Positions 9,281 through 18,869 are shown, counted from the stretch's first letter. The stretch is 64,000 bases of DNA from Komagataeibacter sp. FNDCF1 (GCF_021295335.1 NZ_JAIWOT010000001.1:437001-501000); one strand, 5' to 3'. The notes: generated by a model from the letters alone, not told the origin. Program-made: numbers and translations.

Positions 9281-10881
9281 GCCCGGGCGGGCAGAAGGGA
9301 TGCGGGCAGGTCACGCTTGTCCAGCATGCTGCACAGCCGGTGGACCACATCCTCCCACTGTCCGGCGTGGATCTGGCGGATGATGCGCAGGGTGGGGTAC
9401 CACGGGCTGTCGGTGCGACCGGAACGCCAGCGCCAGCAGTTGTCGAACCGGTCCAGCAGCAGGACCGGGCACCCCATGGCCCCCGCCAGATGCGCGACCG
9501 ACGTATCGACCGAGACGACCACGTCCAGCCCTGCAATCAGGGCCGCCGTGTCATCCATGTCGCGCACGCTCTCCATCGGGTCATACAGGCGCATGCCCGC
9601 GGGTATGTCACGCAGTTGCTCGGTGTAGGTACCCATCTGCAGGCTGACCAGGCTTATGCCGGGAATGCCCGCCAGCGGTGCCAGCCTGCGCAGCGGGATG
9701 GAGCGGCGGCGGTCCATGGCAAAGGCGGCCGGTGCGTCGGGCCGGCTGGCACCGCCCCATACCAGCCCCACGCGCAGGTCCGTGCCCATGGGCAGGAAGG
9801 GGGCCCACTGGCGCACCAGCGCTGGATCGGCCCGCAGGTAGGGCACGGGCAGTCCGTCATGCCCCTTCGTGCGGTGCAGCACATGGGGCAGGCTGAGGAA
9901 GGGGCAGTGCCAGTCATGCGGTGGCGGGGCCTGCCGTTCACCTGTCACACGGCGCACGCCGGGCATGCGGCGGATCAGGCCATGCAGGGTATCGGGCGCC
10001 TGCACGCTGACGCGGGCCCCCATGCTGGTCAGTACCGGCACGAAGCGCAGCATCATCAGCATGTCACCCAGGCCGCCCTCGCGGGTGATCAGGACTGTCC
10101 GGCCGGTCAGGTCCGCATCGGGCGCCAGCACGGGCAGCATCCGCGCTTCGGGCAGGCGCTGGCGGCCGGGCAGGCGCCTGCGCCATTCATATTCGGCCCA
10201 GCCTTCCTCCATGCGCCCGGTCTTGAGAAGGGTCAGGGCATGGTTGAGCCGAAGGCGCGCATCCTCCGGGCGCAGGGCCAGTGCGCGGCCATGGACCTGC
10301 AGGGCTTCGTCATTATGGTTCCATGCCGCCAGCAGATGGGCCAGGTTGGCATGGGTCATGGCGCTGTCGGGGTGGTGCTTCAGGATATAGCGCAGCAGGT
10401 CGCGCCCGGATGCGAATTCTCCCTGTTCCATCAGGCATACGGCCATCAGGTTGCCCGTGCTCAGCTGCGCGGGGGAGCGTGCCAGCCCATCTGCCAGCAC
10501 GGCCTGCGCTTCCGCCGTGCGGCCACGTTGCAGCAGCAGTTCCCCCAGCATGTCATGGCTGCGTATGTCCTGCTGCGCGCGCTGGCGGATGGCGCGCAGC
10601 ACGGCTTCGGCTTCCTCCACCCGGTCATGGGGCAGCAGCAGGTCAAGCATGTCCAGCGCGGGGTGTCGTGCGCCGGGATTGGCCACCGCCTGGCGGCACA
10701 GCAGGCGGGCGGCTTCCTGCACACGGTTGCAGCCCGCATGCGCATGGGCCAGCAGGATCTCCACACGCGGTGTGGCCGGACAGTCTTCCAGCAGGGCGCG
10801 GGCATGGGCGAACTGGCCCCGGCGCAACAGGTCCAGTGCCTGCCCGAGGGTATGGTCGATCATGGCGGGGGGAAGGGACAT
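9277..10881 (-). CDS. TPR-repeat protein with GT9-like glycosyltransferase domain
   Basis: 534 aa. The N-terminal half (about residues 1-235) is a run of helical TPR-like repeats, for example ALDLLRRGQFAHARALLEDC and HALTLLKTGRMEEGWAEYEW. The C-terminal half resembles family 9 (heptosyltransferase-like) glycosyltransferases, with an N-lobe ITREGGLGDMLMMLRFVPVL and the nucleotide-sugar-binding IAGLDVVVSVDTSVAHLAGA near residues 460-480. Such TPR-GT proteins are widespread in alphaproteobacteria and mostly unassigned. It is 10 nt downstream of the FAD dehydrogenase gene at 10892 and probably co-transcribed. No signal peptide. The acceptor is unknown. Confidence 0.8.
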   Translation of the reverse strand: MSLPPAMIDHTLGQALDLLRRGQFAHARALLEDCPATPRVEILLAHAHAGCNRVQEAARLLCRQAVANPGARHPALDMLDLLLPHDRVEEAEAVLRAIRQRAQQDIRSHDMLGELLLQRGRTAEAQAVLADGLARSPAQLSTGNLMAVCLMEQGEFASGRDLLRYILKHHPDSAMTHANLAHLLAAWNHNDEALQVHGRALALRPEDARLRLNHALTLLKTGRMEEGWAEYEWRRRLPGRQRLPEARMLPVLAPDADLTGRTVLITREGGLGDMLMMLRFVPVLTSMGARVSVQAPDTLHGLIRRMPGVRRVTGERQAPPPHDWHCPFLSLPHVLHRTKGHDGLPVPYLRADPALVRQWAPFLPMGTDLRVGLVWGGASRPDAPAAFAMDRRRSIPLRRLAPLAGIPGISLVSLQMGTYTEQLRDIPAGMRLYDPMESVRDMDDTAALIAGLDVVVSVDTSVAHLAGAMGCPVLLLDRFDNCWRWRSGRTDSPWYPTLRIIRQIHAGQWEDVVHRLCSMLDKRDLPASLLPARA

Positions 10882-10891
10882 GTCAGGATAT

Positions 10892-12283
10892 TCAGTCCAG
10901 CACCGGGGGCAGCAGCTTGCCGGGGTTGAGAATGTTCCGCGGGTCGAGCGCGTGCCTGATCGCGCGCATCACATCCAGCGCGGGCGCGCCGTGTTCGGCC
11001 TGCATGAACTCCATCTTGCCGCTGCCAATGCCGTGTTCGCCACTGCATGACCCACCCAGCGCCAGCGCACGGCGCACGATCCTGCGGTCAAGGTCCAGCG
11101 CGCGCGCATATGCCCCGTCTTCCGGCGGGACAAGGATCAGGGTATGGAAATTGCCATCCCCCACATGCCCCACGATCGGCGCACACAGGCCGGAGCGGCG
11201 GATATCCTCCTTCACCCCGATCATGAGTTCGGTCAGGGCGGAAATCGGCACGATGGCATCGGTCGCCAGCGGCTGGCAGCCGGGGCGATAGGCAAGCCCG
11301 GCCCAGTAGGCGGCGTGGCGGGCCTTCCACAGCCGGGTGCGTTCTTCCTGGCTTTCGCTCCAGGCAAAGCCAAGGCCGCCGTTATCGCCCGCCAGTTCCT
11401 CCACGATCTGCACCTGCTCGCGCACGCTGGCGGGTGAGCCCTGGAATTCAAAGAACAGGGTGGTCAGCTTCCTGTAGCCCTCCAGCCGGGAATACTGGAT
11501 GCAGGCATCCATCTGCACGTCATCCATCAGTTCAAGGCGGCCAATGGGTATGCCCATCTGCATGATCGCGACCGCCGTGCGCACGGCGTCACCCAGTGTG
11601 GGAAACTGGCACACGGCTGCCGCCATGGTTTCCGGAATGCCATGCAGGCGCAGCTGTATCTCGGTTATGATGCCCAGCGTGCCTTCGGACCCGACCAGCA
11701 GCCCGGTCAGGTCATAACCCGTGGCGGATTTGCGCACTCGGCCGCCGGTATCGACAATCCGGCCATCGGCCATGACCGCACGCAGGCCCATCACGTTCTC
11801 ACGCATGGTGCCATAGCGCACGGCGGCGGTGCCGGATGCGCGGGTTGCGCACATGCCGCCAATCGTTGCCTCCCCACCCGGGTCAACAGGAAAAAACAGG
11901 CCCATGTCGCGTAGCTGCGCATTCAGCGCCTGCCGGGTTACCCCCGCTTCCACGCGGCAGTCCAGGTCATCGGGATTGACCTGCAGGATGCGGGTCATGT
12001 GCGACAGGTTGATGCTTACGGCCCCGGGGGGCGGGGTTACGTGGCCTTCCAGCGATGTCCCGGCGCCGAAGGGCACCACCGGCACGCGGTGGGCGTGGCA
12101 CCGGGCCAGAATGGCCGAGACCTCCTGCGTGGTATGCGCGAACAGTACCGCCTCGGGCAGGCTGGCACGCATCCATCCTTCACCATGGCTGTGCTGGGTG
12201 CGGATGGAATCGTTGCGACTGATCCGTTCCCCTAGCATGGGGGCAAGGGCCGCAAGGACCTGCTGGACAGGGGAAGGAGCCAT
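10892..12283 (-). CDS. FAD-linked dehydrogenase, D-lactate/glycolate oxidase family (second copy)
   Basis: 463 aa from the ATG at 12283; an upstream alternative at 12349 is unlikely. It has the same architecture as the protein at 7011-8432, and the FAD-binding block is near identical: DPGGEATIGGMCATRASGT here against DPGGEATLGGMCATRASGT there. The C-terminal GHVGDGNFHTLI and GGSCSGEHGIGSGKMEF mark the D-lactate dehydrogenase (cytochrome)/GlcD family. The pair are paralogues lying 2.5 kb apart in opposite orientation. The TPR-glycosyltransferase gene follows after 10 nt. Substrate unknown; D-lactate or glycolate is most likely. Confidence 0.87.
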   Translation of the reverse strand: MAPSPVQQVLAALAPMLGERISRNDSIRTQHSHGEGWMRASLPEAVLFAHTTQEVSAILARCHAHRVPVVPFGAGTSLEGHVTPPPGAVSINLSHMTRILQVNPDDLDCRVEAGVTRQALNAQLRDMGLFFPVDPGGEATIGGMCATRASGTAAVRYGTMRENVMGLRAVMADGRIVDTGGRVRKSATGYDLTGLLVGSEGTLGIITEIQLRLHGIPETMAAAVCQFPTLGDAVRTAVAIMQMGIPIGRLELMDDVQMDACIQYSRLEGYRKLTTLFFEFQGSPASVREQVQIVEELAGDNGGLGFAWSESQEERTRLWKARHAAYWAGLAYRPGCQPLATDAIVPISALTELMIGVKEDIRRSGLCAPIVGHVGDGNFHTLILVPPEDGAYARALDLDRRIVRRALALGGSCSGEHGIGSGKMEFMQAEHGAPALDVMRAIRHALDPRNILNPGKLLPPVLD

Positions 12284-12352
12284 GGCGTGTGTTTCTTCTG
12301 CTAGGGTAGACGGCGCAAGGGTCGCGCAGTTTACCGGCCATGGCGGCAACGT

Positions 12353-12733
12353 CTAGGGCGTGGCCATGCCAAAATGCCGTTCCAGCAATGCCACATTGCG
12401 CAGGTCCGCCTTGAAGGCGGTATCGAACACATCACCCAGTACGGGTACCAGATCGGCGCCCGCTTCCACGATCACGTTGGCCATCATGCGGGTCACCACC
12501 GGGCGGCTGGCACCCAGCTTCCAGCCTTTCCAGACTATGTAGAGCGACGGGACAAGCATGAGCAGCGTGCCGCCCACGGGCAGCAGCCCCACCAGCGTAT
12601 CCAGCCCCCAGCGCGCCTGTGTGCCGGGAATGCGGAAGGCGGCGTCCAGCAGGGTGGCCAGCCTGCGCAGGCGTGCCATTTCGTGCCGTATGTCAGCGGC
12701 AGGCATGGCGGCGGAGGGTGCGAAAGATTTCAT
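12353..12733 (-). CDS. DUF4112 family membrane protein
   Basis: 126 aa from the ATG at 12733 (an upstream in-frame start at 12769 is less likely). The pattern RLRRLATLLDAAFRIPGT followed by RWGLDTLVGLLPVGGTLLML and VPVLGDVFDTAFKADLRNVALL is that of DUF4112 (PF13430). One or two hydrophobic segments occupy about residues 50-75. Function is unknown for the family. It ends about 70 nt before the upstream end of the FAD dehydrogenase gene and may share its transcript. Confidence 0.75.
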   Translation of the reverse strand: MKSFAPSAAMPAADIRHEMARLRRLATLLDAAFRIPGTQARWGLDTLVGLLPVGGTLLMLVPSLYIVWKGWKLGASRPVVTRMMANVIVEAGADLVPVLGDVFDTAFKADLRNVALLERHFGMATP

Positions 12734-12799
12734 GAACCAGAGTATGGGGACGGGACATGACCGTTGCAATGTGCTCCTGTCATGTAGCCCCGTGCCGTG

Positions 12800-13132
12800 T
12801 CAGTTTGTGTTCCCGTCGGGATTGGTGCGGTCGACATGGCCAAGATCGCGCTCCGGGGCGATGACATCGCGCACGCGCTGCTTGAGTTCCTTCGGGCCGG
12901 GAAAGCCGCCATCACGCCTGCGCTCCCATACCAGTTCGCTGTCCACCGTTATCTCGAAGCGGCCACCGCTGGCGGGGATAAGGGTGACGCTGCCCAGGTC
13001 CTCTCCAAAGGTGGAAAGCAGTTCCTGTGCCATCCATCCTGCCCGCAGCAGCCAGTTGCAGCGTGTGCAGTACAGGATGGAAACATGCGGGCGGGTCAGG
13101 GTGTCCGTATCGGTCGGGGGGGTATCGGTCAT
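12800..13132 (-). CDS. SelT/SelW/SelH (Rdx) family protein, Cys-containing
   Basis: 110 aa. The thioredoxin-like Rdx fold is marked by ILYCTRCNWLLRAGWMAQEL at residues 19-38, with the redox CxxC in the place where selenoproteins have CxxU, and by SGGRFEITVDSELVWERR and the FPGPKELKQRVRDVI stretch. The role of bacterial members is a presumed thiol redox function. Usual family length is about 90-110 aa. It sits between DUF4112 and the catalase on the same strand. Confidence 0.85.
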   Translation of the reverse strand: MTDTPPTDTDTLTRPHVSILYCTRCNWLLRAGWMAQELLSTFGEDLGSVTLIPASGGRFEITVDSELVWERRRDGGFPGPKELKQRVRDVIAPERDLGHVDRTNPDGNTN

Positions 13133-13217
13133 GGGTGCGGTTCTTGCTGTCCTGTCACGTCGGGGCCTGCCCCGGCTGCCGTATTGTGGCTACGGCCGGC
13201 AGCAGGATGCAAGGGCG

Positions 13218-15320
13218 TCAGACCGCGTGCACCTGACTTTCGCGTGCCCAGAAGCGAAGGGCGGCGCAGGTCTGGATGAACCGGTCGGCATCCTTTGCCC
13301 CCTCAAGGGCAACGAACCCTTCGTCACGGGCTTTCGGGTGCAGTCCGGCCGCAGCCAGCAGCAGTTCGGCGGCATCGTTGTGGGCGATGAACTTGGCGTG
13401 GGCATAGGCATCGGCAATGAAGTCGCGCATCGTGGCCTCATGACGCAGGAGATTGGCACCTTCCACCGTGGGCAGCAGGGCCACCGCGTCATACAGCACG
13501 GAGGGGCCACCATTGATCTTCTGCTGCGCCACCAGTTCATTGCCCGCGCTGTCATGCAGCCCGGCCACGGTGGGGCCGATCAGTTCGACCGTGGCGCCCA
13601 CGTCTTCCGCCGCCTTGCGCAGGGCGGAAAGCAGGCTGGCATCCACCCCACCGGTCACCACGATGCCAAGCTTGCGGCCCTCGAAGCTGTCGGGGCCATT
13701 CTTCAGGATGCTCAGCGCGGCGGAGGGTTGCAGCCCCGTCAGCACGGTACGGGCTGCAACCGCAGGCTGGGGCATGGGGGAGAGACCCAGCCCCGTGGCG
13801 ACCCCTTCGGCCAGTTCCCGGTCCACATGCAGCAGGTGGCTGACCATGCGCGCACGGATGGCGGGGGTTTCCACCTTGCTCAGTTCGAAGATGAAGGCAT
13901 CGCGCATATGGGTCTGCTCCACCGGGGTCTGGCTGATGAAGAACTGGCGCGCCTGGCTGTAATGGTCGGCAAAGGATTCGGAGCGCTGGCGCAGCTTGGG
14001 GCCGGACTGTTCCTGCGCGAAGGAACGGTAGCCTTCCACGCTTTCACGCGGGCCGGCTGCTGGCTGGGACCATGAATTGGGTTCGTAATTGGCCCGTCCC
14101 TTCGGGTTGTGCATGGCCATGTGGCCATCCTGCTGGAAATTGTGGAACGGACATTTGGGTGCATTTATGGGAATATGGGTGAAATTCGGGCCACCGAGGC
14201 GCTTGGTCTGGGTATCGAGATACGAGAAATTGCGCCCCTGCAGCAGCGGATCGTTGGTAAAGTCGATGCCGGGCACGATGTTCTGGGTGCAGAAGGCGAC
14301 CTGTTCCGTCTCGGCAAAGAAATTGTCAGGCATGCGGTCAAGCACCAGCCGGCCCACCCGCCGTACGGGCACCAGTTCCTCGGGGATCAGTTTGGTAGGG
14401 TCGAGGATGTCGAAGGCGAAGCCATCGGCGAATTCGTCATCGAACAGCTGTACACCCAGTTCCCATTCGGGAAAATTGCCGCTGGTAATGGCCTGCCAAA
14501 GGTCGCGGCGATGGAAATCGGGATCGGCGCCGTTGATCTTGAGCGCCTCGTTCCATACCACCGACTGCAGGCCCAGCTTCGGTTTCCAGTGGAATTTCAC
14601 GTAGGTCGAGCGCCCTTCGGCATTGATCAGGCGGAAGGTGTGTACGCCAAACCCTTCCATGAAGCGAAAGGAGCGGGGAATGGCGCGGTCCGACATCGCC
14701 CAGCAGACCATGTGCGTGGCCTCGGGCGAGAGCGAGACAAAATCCCAGAAATTGTCATGCGCGGTCTGGGCCTGCGGGAAGTCGCGGTCCGGCTCCTGCT
14801 TGGCGGCATGCACGAAGTCGGGGAACTTGATGGCGTCCTGGATGAAGAAGACGGGAATGTTGTTGCCCACCAGATCCCAGTTGCCCTGCCTTGTGTACAG
14901 CTTGACGGCAAAGCCCCGCACGTCACGCACCACATCGGCCGAACCCTTGTTGCCCGCCACGGTGGAAAACCGGACGAAGGCCGGCGTACGCTCGCCCACC
15001 TTGCCGAAAATGTCCGCCTTACATACATCGGCCAGGCTGTCGGTCAGTTCAAAATAACCGTGTGCGCCATAGCCACGGGCATGGACCACGCGTTCGGGTA
15101 TGCGCTCGTGATCGAAATGGAAGATCTTCTCGCGGAAGTGGAAGTCCTCCAGCAGCGCCGGGCCGTTCGCCCCCACGCGCAGGGTGTTCTGGTCATCCGA
15201 TATGACCAGCCCCTGCTGGGTGGTCATGGCCGGGGTTTCGCCGCCTGCGGTCTGGTGGGTTTCCCCGCCTTTGCCCATATGTGCTGCCGGGGATTGGGAA
15301 GGGTGTGCTTTCTTTGTCAT
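13218..15320 (-). CDS. katE: Large-subunit catalase, HPII type
   Basis: 700 aa from the ATG at 15320. It converts hydrogen peroxide to water and oxygen. The catalase core holds the distal His80 in [12 protein letters not shown], the active-site Asn in [12 protein letters not shown] (153/154), and the proximal haem Tyr in [15 protein letters not shown]. The C-terminal 150 residues form the flavodoxin-like (DJ-1/PfpI-like) domain that distinguishes HPII-type from small catalases ([19 protein letters not shown]). A polar N-terminal extension of about 55 residues is also typical. It is divergent from the creatininase-family gene. A near-match to an EcfG promoter lies at 15386-15410, fitting general stress control. 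Confidence 0.96.
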   Translation of the reverse strand: MTKKAHPSQSPAAHMGKGGETHQTAGGETPAMTTQQGLVISDDQNTLRVGANGPALLEDFHFREKIFHFDHERIPERVVHARGYGAHGYFELTDSLADVCKADIFGKVGERTPAFVRFSTVAGNKGSADVVRDVRGFAVKLYTRQGNWDLVGNNIPVFFIQDAIKFPDFVHAAKQEPDRDFPQAQTAHDNFWDFVSLSPEATHMVCWAMSDRAIPRSFRFMEGFGVHTFRLINAEGRSTYVKFHWKPKLGLQSVVWNEALKINGADPDFHRRDLWQAITSGNFPEWELGVQLFDDEFADGFAFDILDPTKLIPEELVPVRRVGRLVLDRMPDNFFAETEQVAFCTQNIVPGIDFTNDPLLQGRNFSYLDTQTKRLGGPNFTHIPINAPKCPFHNFQQDGHMAMHNPKGRANYEPNSWSQPAAGPRESVEGYRSFAQEQSGPKLRQRSESFADHYSQARQFFISQTPVEQTHMRDAFIFELSKVETPAIRARMVSHLLHVDRELAEGVATGLGLSPMPQPAVAARTVLTGLQPSAALSILKNGPDSFEGRKLGIVVTGGVDASLLSALRKAAEDVGATVELIGPTVAGLHDSAGNELVAQQKINGGPSVLYDAVALLPTVEGANLLRHEATMRDFIADAYAHAKFIAHNDAAELLLAAAGLHPKARDEGFVALEGAKDADRFIQTCAALRFWARESQVHAV

Positions 15321-15385
15321 GGGGCGCTCACGTGTCCGTGCCAGTTGTCGGGAAAACCGGGGAATGAAGGGGGATGTGCCAGTCC

Positions 15386-15410
15386 AACGGGCCGGGCTAT
15401 GCATGGTTTC
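15386..15410 (-). promoter_or_regulatory. Near-match EcfG-type promoter for the catalase gene
   Basis: On the minus strand GAAAC, 16 nt, CGTT. This is one base off the general-stress sigma EcfG consensus GGAAC-N16/17-CGTT. It would start transcription about 60 nt before the catalase ATG. Suggestive only, since the motif is short. Confidence 0.35.
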
Positions 15411-15513
15411 ATGCATTTGCTCTGGCTCGGTGCGACAGGACTGTTGCCAAGTGCGCGGGCGCAGGGCACACGATGGCGCTTGAACACATACCTTTGGGGA
15501 GATGCCCGCGTTC

Positions 15514-16341
15514 ATGTCCAGATTCCCGGCTTTTCTGGCTGCCAGCCTGCTTGCGGGTGCCGTGGCCGCTGCATTGCCCACGCGTGCCGCAACACCGGAC
15601 ACGGTTGATTTCGCGGCGCTGACATGGACCGAAATCCGTGATGCCCTGAAGGCGGGGAATACGTCCATCATCATACCCGTGGGCGGCACGGAGCAGAGCG
15701 GCCCCTATATCGCGGTGGGCAAGCACGACGCACGCGCCATGATCTTGGCCCGCCGCATTGCCCGCCAGGCCGGGCATGCGCTGGTTGCCCCCGTGGTGGC
15801 CTATGTGCCCGAAGGGGGCACGTCGCCCCGCACGTCGCACATGCGTTTTCCCGGCACGATCAGCATCACTCCTGCCACATTCCGCGCGCTGCTGGTCGAT
15901 GCGGCAGAGAGTTTCCGCGTGCAGGGCTTCAGCCGCGTGGTACTGATCGGGGACCATGGCGGCTACCAGAAGGACCTGCGCGCGGTGGCCGACCTGCTGA
16001 ACCGGCGCTGGCAGGGGCAGGGGGCCCATGTGCTTTATGTTCCCGCCTATTACGAAGTTGTACCGGGCGCCTATGCCACATGGCTGCGCGACCATGGCCA
16101 CGCGACCGAGGTCGGCATGCATGCCGACCTGTCGGACACATCGCTCATGCTGGCGCTGGACCCCGCGCTGGTGCGTGCGCAGGCGCTGGCCATGGCTGCG
16201 CTGCCCACCGCGGCGCAGGGGGTGTATGGCGGCGACCCGCGCCATGCGGATGCGGCGCTGGGGCAGGTCGGGGCGAACATGCAGGTGAATGCCGCAGTGT
16301 CGGCCATGCAACACGACCCAACAGGACGGGAAAAGCCCTGA
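15514..16341 (+). CDS. Exported creatininase-family amidohydrolase
   Basis: About 275 aa from the ATG at 15514 (ATG 15502 is possible; GGGGAG lies between them and the upstream stretch). A Sec signal peptide is clear: [19 protein letters not shown] then TRAA. The family is metal-dependent amidohydrolases including creatininase and MftE. The metal-site segment reads [20 protein letters not shown]; the usual His after TEQ is Ser, while the His-Asp of GKHD, the GDHGG motif and the [10 protein letters not shown] segment remain. Export is unusual for this family. The next gene on the strand is an exported beta-propeller protein. Substrate unknown; creatinine is not implied. Confidence 0.82.
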   Translation: MSRFPAFLAASLLAGAVAAALPTRAATPDTVDFAALTWTEIRDALKAGNTSIIIPVGGTEQSGPYIAVGKHDARAMILARRIARQAGHALVAPVVAYVPEGGTSPRTSHMRFPGTISITPATFRALLVDAAESFRVQGFSRVVLIGDHGGYQKDLRAVADLLNRRWQGQGAHVLYVPAYYEVVPGAYATWLRDHGHATEVGMHADLSDTSLMLALDPALVRAQALAMAALPTAAQGVYGGDPRHADAALGQVGANMQVNAAVSAMQHDPTGREKP

Positions 16342-16393
16342 TTGCGCACTCCGTACGGCGTGCTATAGGGGCGGCGAGCAACAGGATCACACT

Positions 16394-17548
16394 ATGACAC
16401 ATAAGAAAAAACTGCCGGTTCTGGCGCTGGCTGCGCTTCTTGCGCCGGGTGGCGGTGCCCTGGCCCAGACCGTGGATACCATTCCCGGAATGCCGCCCGT
16501 GACGGACCCGCACAACATCTATTCCGAAACGGCGGCAGGCCATCTCGCCCCCGAGGTGGCAAAGGACCCGGCACGCATCTATGTGCCCAACCTGCGCTCG
16601 AACAACGTATATGTGATCGACCCGCAGACCTATACCGTCGTCTCGCGCTTCAAGGTGGGCAAGAGCCCCCAGCATGTCGTGCCGTCATGGGACCTGCGTA
16701 CGCTGTGGGTGACCAACAATGCCGAAGGCACGACCAACGGCACCCTGACCCCCATCGACCCGCGCACCACCCGGCCGCTGGCCGATGTGGCGGTGGATGA
16801 CCCCTACAACATGTATTTCACCCCTGACGGCCGCTCCGCCATCACGGTGGCGGAAGCACGTGAGCGGCTGGACTTCCGTGACTCGCACACCATGGAAATG
16901 CAGGGTTCAGTGTCCGTGCCGCAGTGCAAGGGTGTCAACCACGCCGATTTCTCGATTGATGGGCGTTATGCCATCTTTACCTGTGAATTCGGTGGCTACC
17001 TGGCCAAGGTCGATACCGTCAACCGCAAGGTGATGGGGTATCTCAAGCTGTCAGGCGGTGGCATGCCGCAGGATATCCTGACCGCGCCGGACGGGCACAA
17101 ATTCTACGTGGCCGACATGCATGCCGATGGCGTGTTCGTGATTGATGGCGACAGCTTCCGCGAGACGGGCTTCATTCCCACCGGCATTGGCACCCATGGC
17201 CTGTATCCCAGCCGTGACGGGACGAAGATGTATGTCGCCAACCGTGGATCGCACAAAATCCATGGCCCACCGCACAGCAGGGCAGGCGGCGTGAGCGTGA
17301 TCGACTTTGCAACCGATAAGGTGGTGGCCAACTGGCCCATCCCCGGTGGTGGCAGCCCGGACATGGGCAATGTCAGCAATGACGGGAAAACGCTGTGGCT
17401 TTCCGGCCGGTTTGATGATGTAGTCTACGCCATCGACACCGGCACGGGGGCGACCCGCATCATTCCCGTGGGGCAGGAGCCGCATGGCCTGACCGTATGG
17501 CCCCAGCCGGGCCGGTATTCCATCGGGCACACCGGCATCCTGCGCTAG
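16394..17548 (+). CDS. Exported YVTN/YncE-type beta-propeller protein
   Basis: 384 aa from the ATG at 16394. A signal peptide (KKKLPVLALAALLAPGGGALAQ) leads into a seven-bladed propeller built of 40-residue YVTN repeats, for example IYVPNLRSNNVYVIDPQTYT, LWVTNNAEGTTNGTLTPIDP and MYVANRGSHKIH. Such proteins are periplasmic and often sit next to oxidoreductases or metal- or cofactor-related genes. It starts 52 nt after the creatininase-family gene and is probably co-transcribed. A single SVPQCKG cysteine and a second Cys in FTCEFG could form a disulphide. No catalytic function is visible. Confidence 0.82.
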   Translation: MTHKKKLPVLALAALLAPGGGALAQTVDTIPGMPPVTDPHNIYSETAAGHLAPEVAKDPARIYVPNLRSNNVYVIDPQTYTVVSRFKVGKSPQHVVPSWDLRTLWVTNNAEGTTNGTLTPIDPRTTRPLADVAVDDPYNMYFTPDGRSAITVAEARERLDFRDSHTMEMQGSVSVPQCKGVNHADFSIDGRYAIFTCEFGGYLAKVDTVNRKVMGYLKLSGGGMPQDILTAPDGHKFYVADMHADGVFVIDGDSFRETGFIPTGIGTHGLYPSRDGTKMYVANRGSHKIHGPPHSRAGGVSVIDFATDKVVANWPIPGGGSPDMGNVSNDGKTLWLSGRFDDVVYAIDTGTGATRIIPVGQEPHGLTVWPQPGRYSIGHTGILR

Positions 17549-17651
17549 GGAAGGGGACGGGCGGGAACCGGGCCGTATCATTGCCACGCGTTGCGACAGA
17601 CCGGAACGGGAACAGCAAAGGGCCTGAGTCATGAGACAGGAGCATTCATGC

Positions 17652-18188
17652 ATGCCGGCCGACGGCACGCCCCTGCGCGTGGCCATCGGCCAGTCCAGCC
17701 TGGGGGCCGTGCTTGTCGGCATGACCGGCAACGGGATTGCCGCCATCATGCTGGATGATGACGGGGCGTTGCTGCTGGATGCCGCGCGGCGTCTTTTCCC
17801 CACGGCGCGGCAGGTGCATGGCGACAGGAGCCTGAACTGCTGCATGAAAGCGGTCCAAGCCCATATTAACACGCCATGCAGCCCGTTCGACCTGCCGCTC
17901 GACATGCAGGGCACACCCTTCCAGCAGCAGGTCTGGCAGGCGTTGCGTACCATCCCGTGTGGCACCACCCTGTCCTATACGGAACTTGCCGCCCGTATTG
18001 GCAGGCCCGCTGCCGTCCGCGCCGTGGCGGGGGCATGTGGCGCGAACCGGCTTGCGGTCGTCATACCCTGTCATCGTGTCATCGGCCGCAATGGCAGCCT
18101 GTCAGGATACAGGTGGGGGACAGGCCGCAAGCGGCGCCTGCTGGAAATGGAACGGGCAGTCCCGCTGATACTGCGCGGGGCTGCCTGA
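17652..18188 (+). CDS. ogt: Methylated-DNA-[protein]-cysteine S-methyltransferase
   Basis: 178 aa from the ATG at 17652, with AGGAG 9 nt upstream (ATG 17631 is possible). It removes alkyl groups from O6-alkylguanine by suicide transfer to its active cysteine. The signature VIPCHRVIGRNGSLSGYRWG contains the acceptor Cys. GTPFQQQVWQALRTIPCGTT and LSYTELAARIGRPAAVRAVAGA form the DNA-binding helix-turn-helix region. It lacks the Ada N-terminal metal-binding and AraC domains, so it is Ogt-like. Confidence 0.94.
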   Translation: MPADGTPLRVAIGQSSLGAVLVGMTGNGIAAIMLDDDGALLLDAARRLFPTARQVHGDRSLNCCMKAVQAHINTPCSPFDLPLDMQGTPFQQQVWQALRTIPCGTTLSYTELAARIGRPAAVRAVAGACGANRLAVVIPCHRVIGRNGSLSGYRWGTGRKRRLLEMERAVPLILRGAA

Positions 18189-18233
18189 CCCGCAGGATCA
18201 CGTCGTGACAGCGGGCCGTCCATGCAGTCATGT

Positions 18234-18869
18234 TCAGGAGATGCGAACGAGCAGGTCATCCTTATGCACGGCTTCGGCATTGGTGCGGGGCAGGCCGATG
18301 GGCAGGATGGTCTGGCCGAACTGGGCCATGAAAATCTCGGCCGCAGCAAGATAGATCGCACTCAGCCCGCAGAACAGTCCTTCATACCCCGCAATGACGG
18401 TCAGCATGGGCTGCCCGAACATGTCAGCACAGCCCAGCAGCGCAAAAAGCATGACCAGACTGAAGAATACAACCTGATGCGCGCGTGAAGCCGTAAGCGT
18501 GCCCACCGCCATGATGGCGGTAAAACCGCCCCACATCCACATGTAGCTGCCCATCAGGGTTGGGGATGAAGCGGGCGCCAGCCCCCAGTGCGGCAGGAAC
18601 AGCAGGACAACCAGCGAAAGCCAGAAAGACCCGTAGGACATGAAGGCGGTCATGCCAAAAGTATTGTCGCTGGCATATTCCAGCAGTCCGGCAATGAACT
18701 GGGTCATGCCGCCAAAGACAAGCCCCATGGCAAGGATGGCTGCCCCCATTGGCACAAGCTGCGCATTGTGCAGGTTAAGGAGAACGGTCGTCATGCCAAA
18801 TCCCATAAGGCCCAGCGGGGCAGGGTTGGCGGTTGCGGGAGCGTGACCCATGCGGGTGTTCCGTTTCAT
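18234..18869 (-). CDS. satP: Acetate uptake transporter, GPR1/FUN34/SatP family
   Basis: 211 aa from the ATG at 18869. Six membrane segments and the family signature NPAPLGLMGFGMTTVLLNLHNA at about residues 14-35. SatP proteins are acetate/succinate-proton symporters or channels in the inner membrane. The length fits bacterial SatP (about 190-220 aa). In acetic acid bacteria this family is linked to acetate handling. It is divergent from the amine oxidoreductase operon across a 411-bp intergenic region. Confidence 0.88.
   Translation of the reverse strand: MKRNTRMGHAPATANPAPLGLMGFGMTTVLLNLHNAQLVPMGAAILAMGLVFGGMTQFIAGLLEYASDNTFGMTAFMSYGSFWLSLVVLLFLPHWGLAPASSPTLMGSYMWMWGGFTAIMAVGTLTASRAHQVVFFSLVMLFALLGCADMFGQPMLTVIAGYEGLFCGLSAIYLAAAEIFMAQFGQTILPIGLPRTNAEAVHKDDLLVRIS

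Noticed and set aside
9340-10929. Open frame of about 530 codons on the plus strand
   Set aside because: It is antisense to the TPR-glycosyltransferase gene, Gln/His/Gly-rich and without any family pattern; it follows from the GC-rich codon use of the real gene.
14109-15608. Open frame of about 500 codons opposite the catalase
   Set aside because: It is a shadow of the catalase coding sequence and shows no domain; the catalase on the minus strand is unambiguous.
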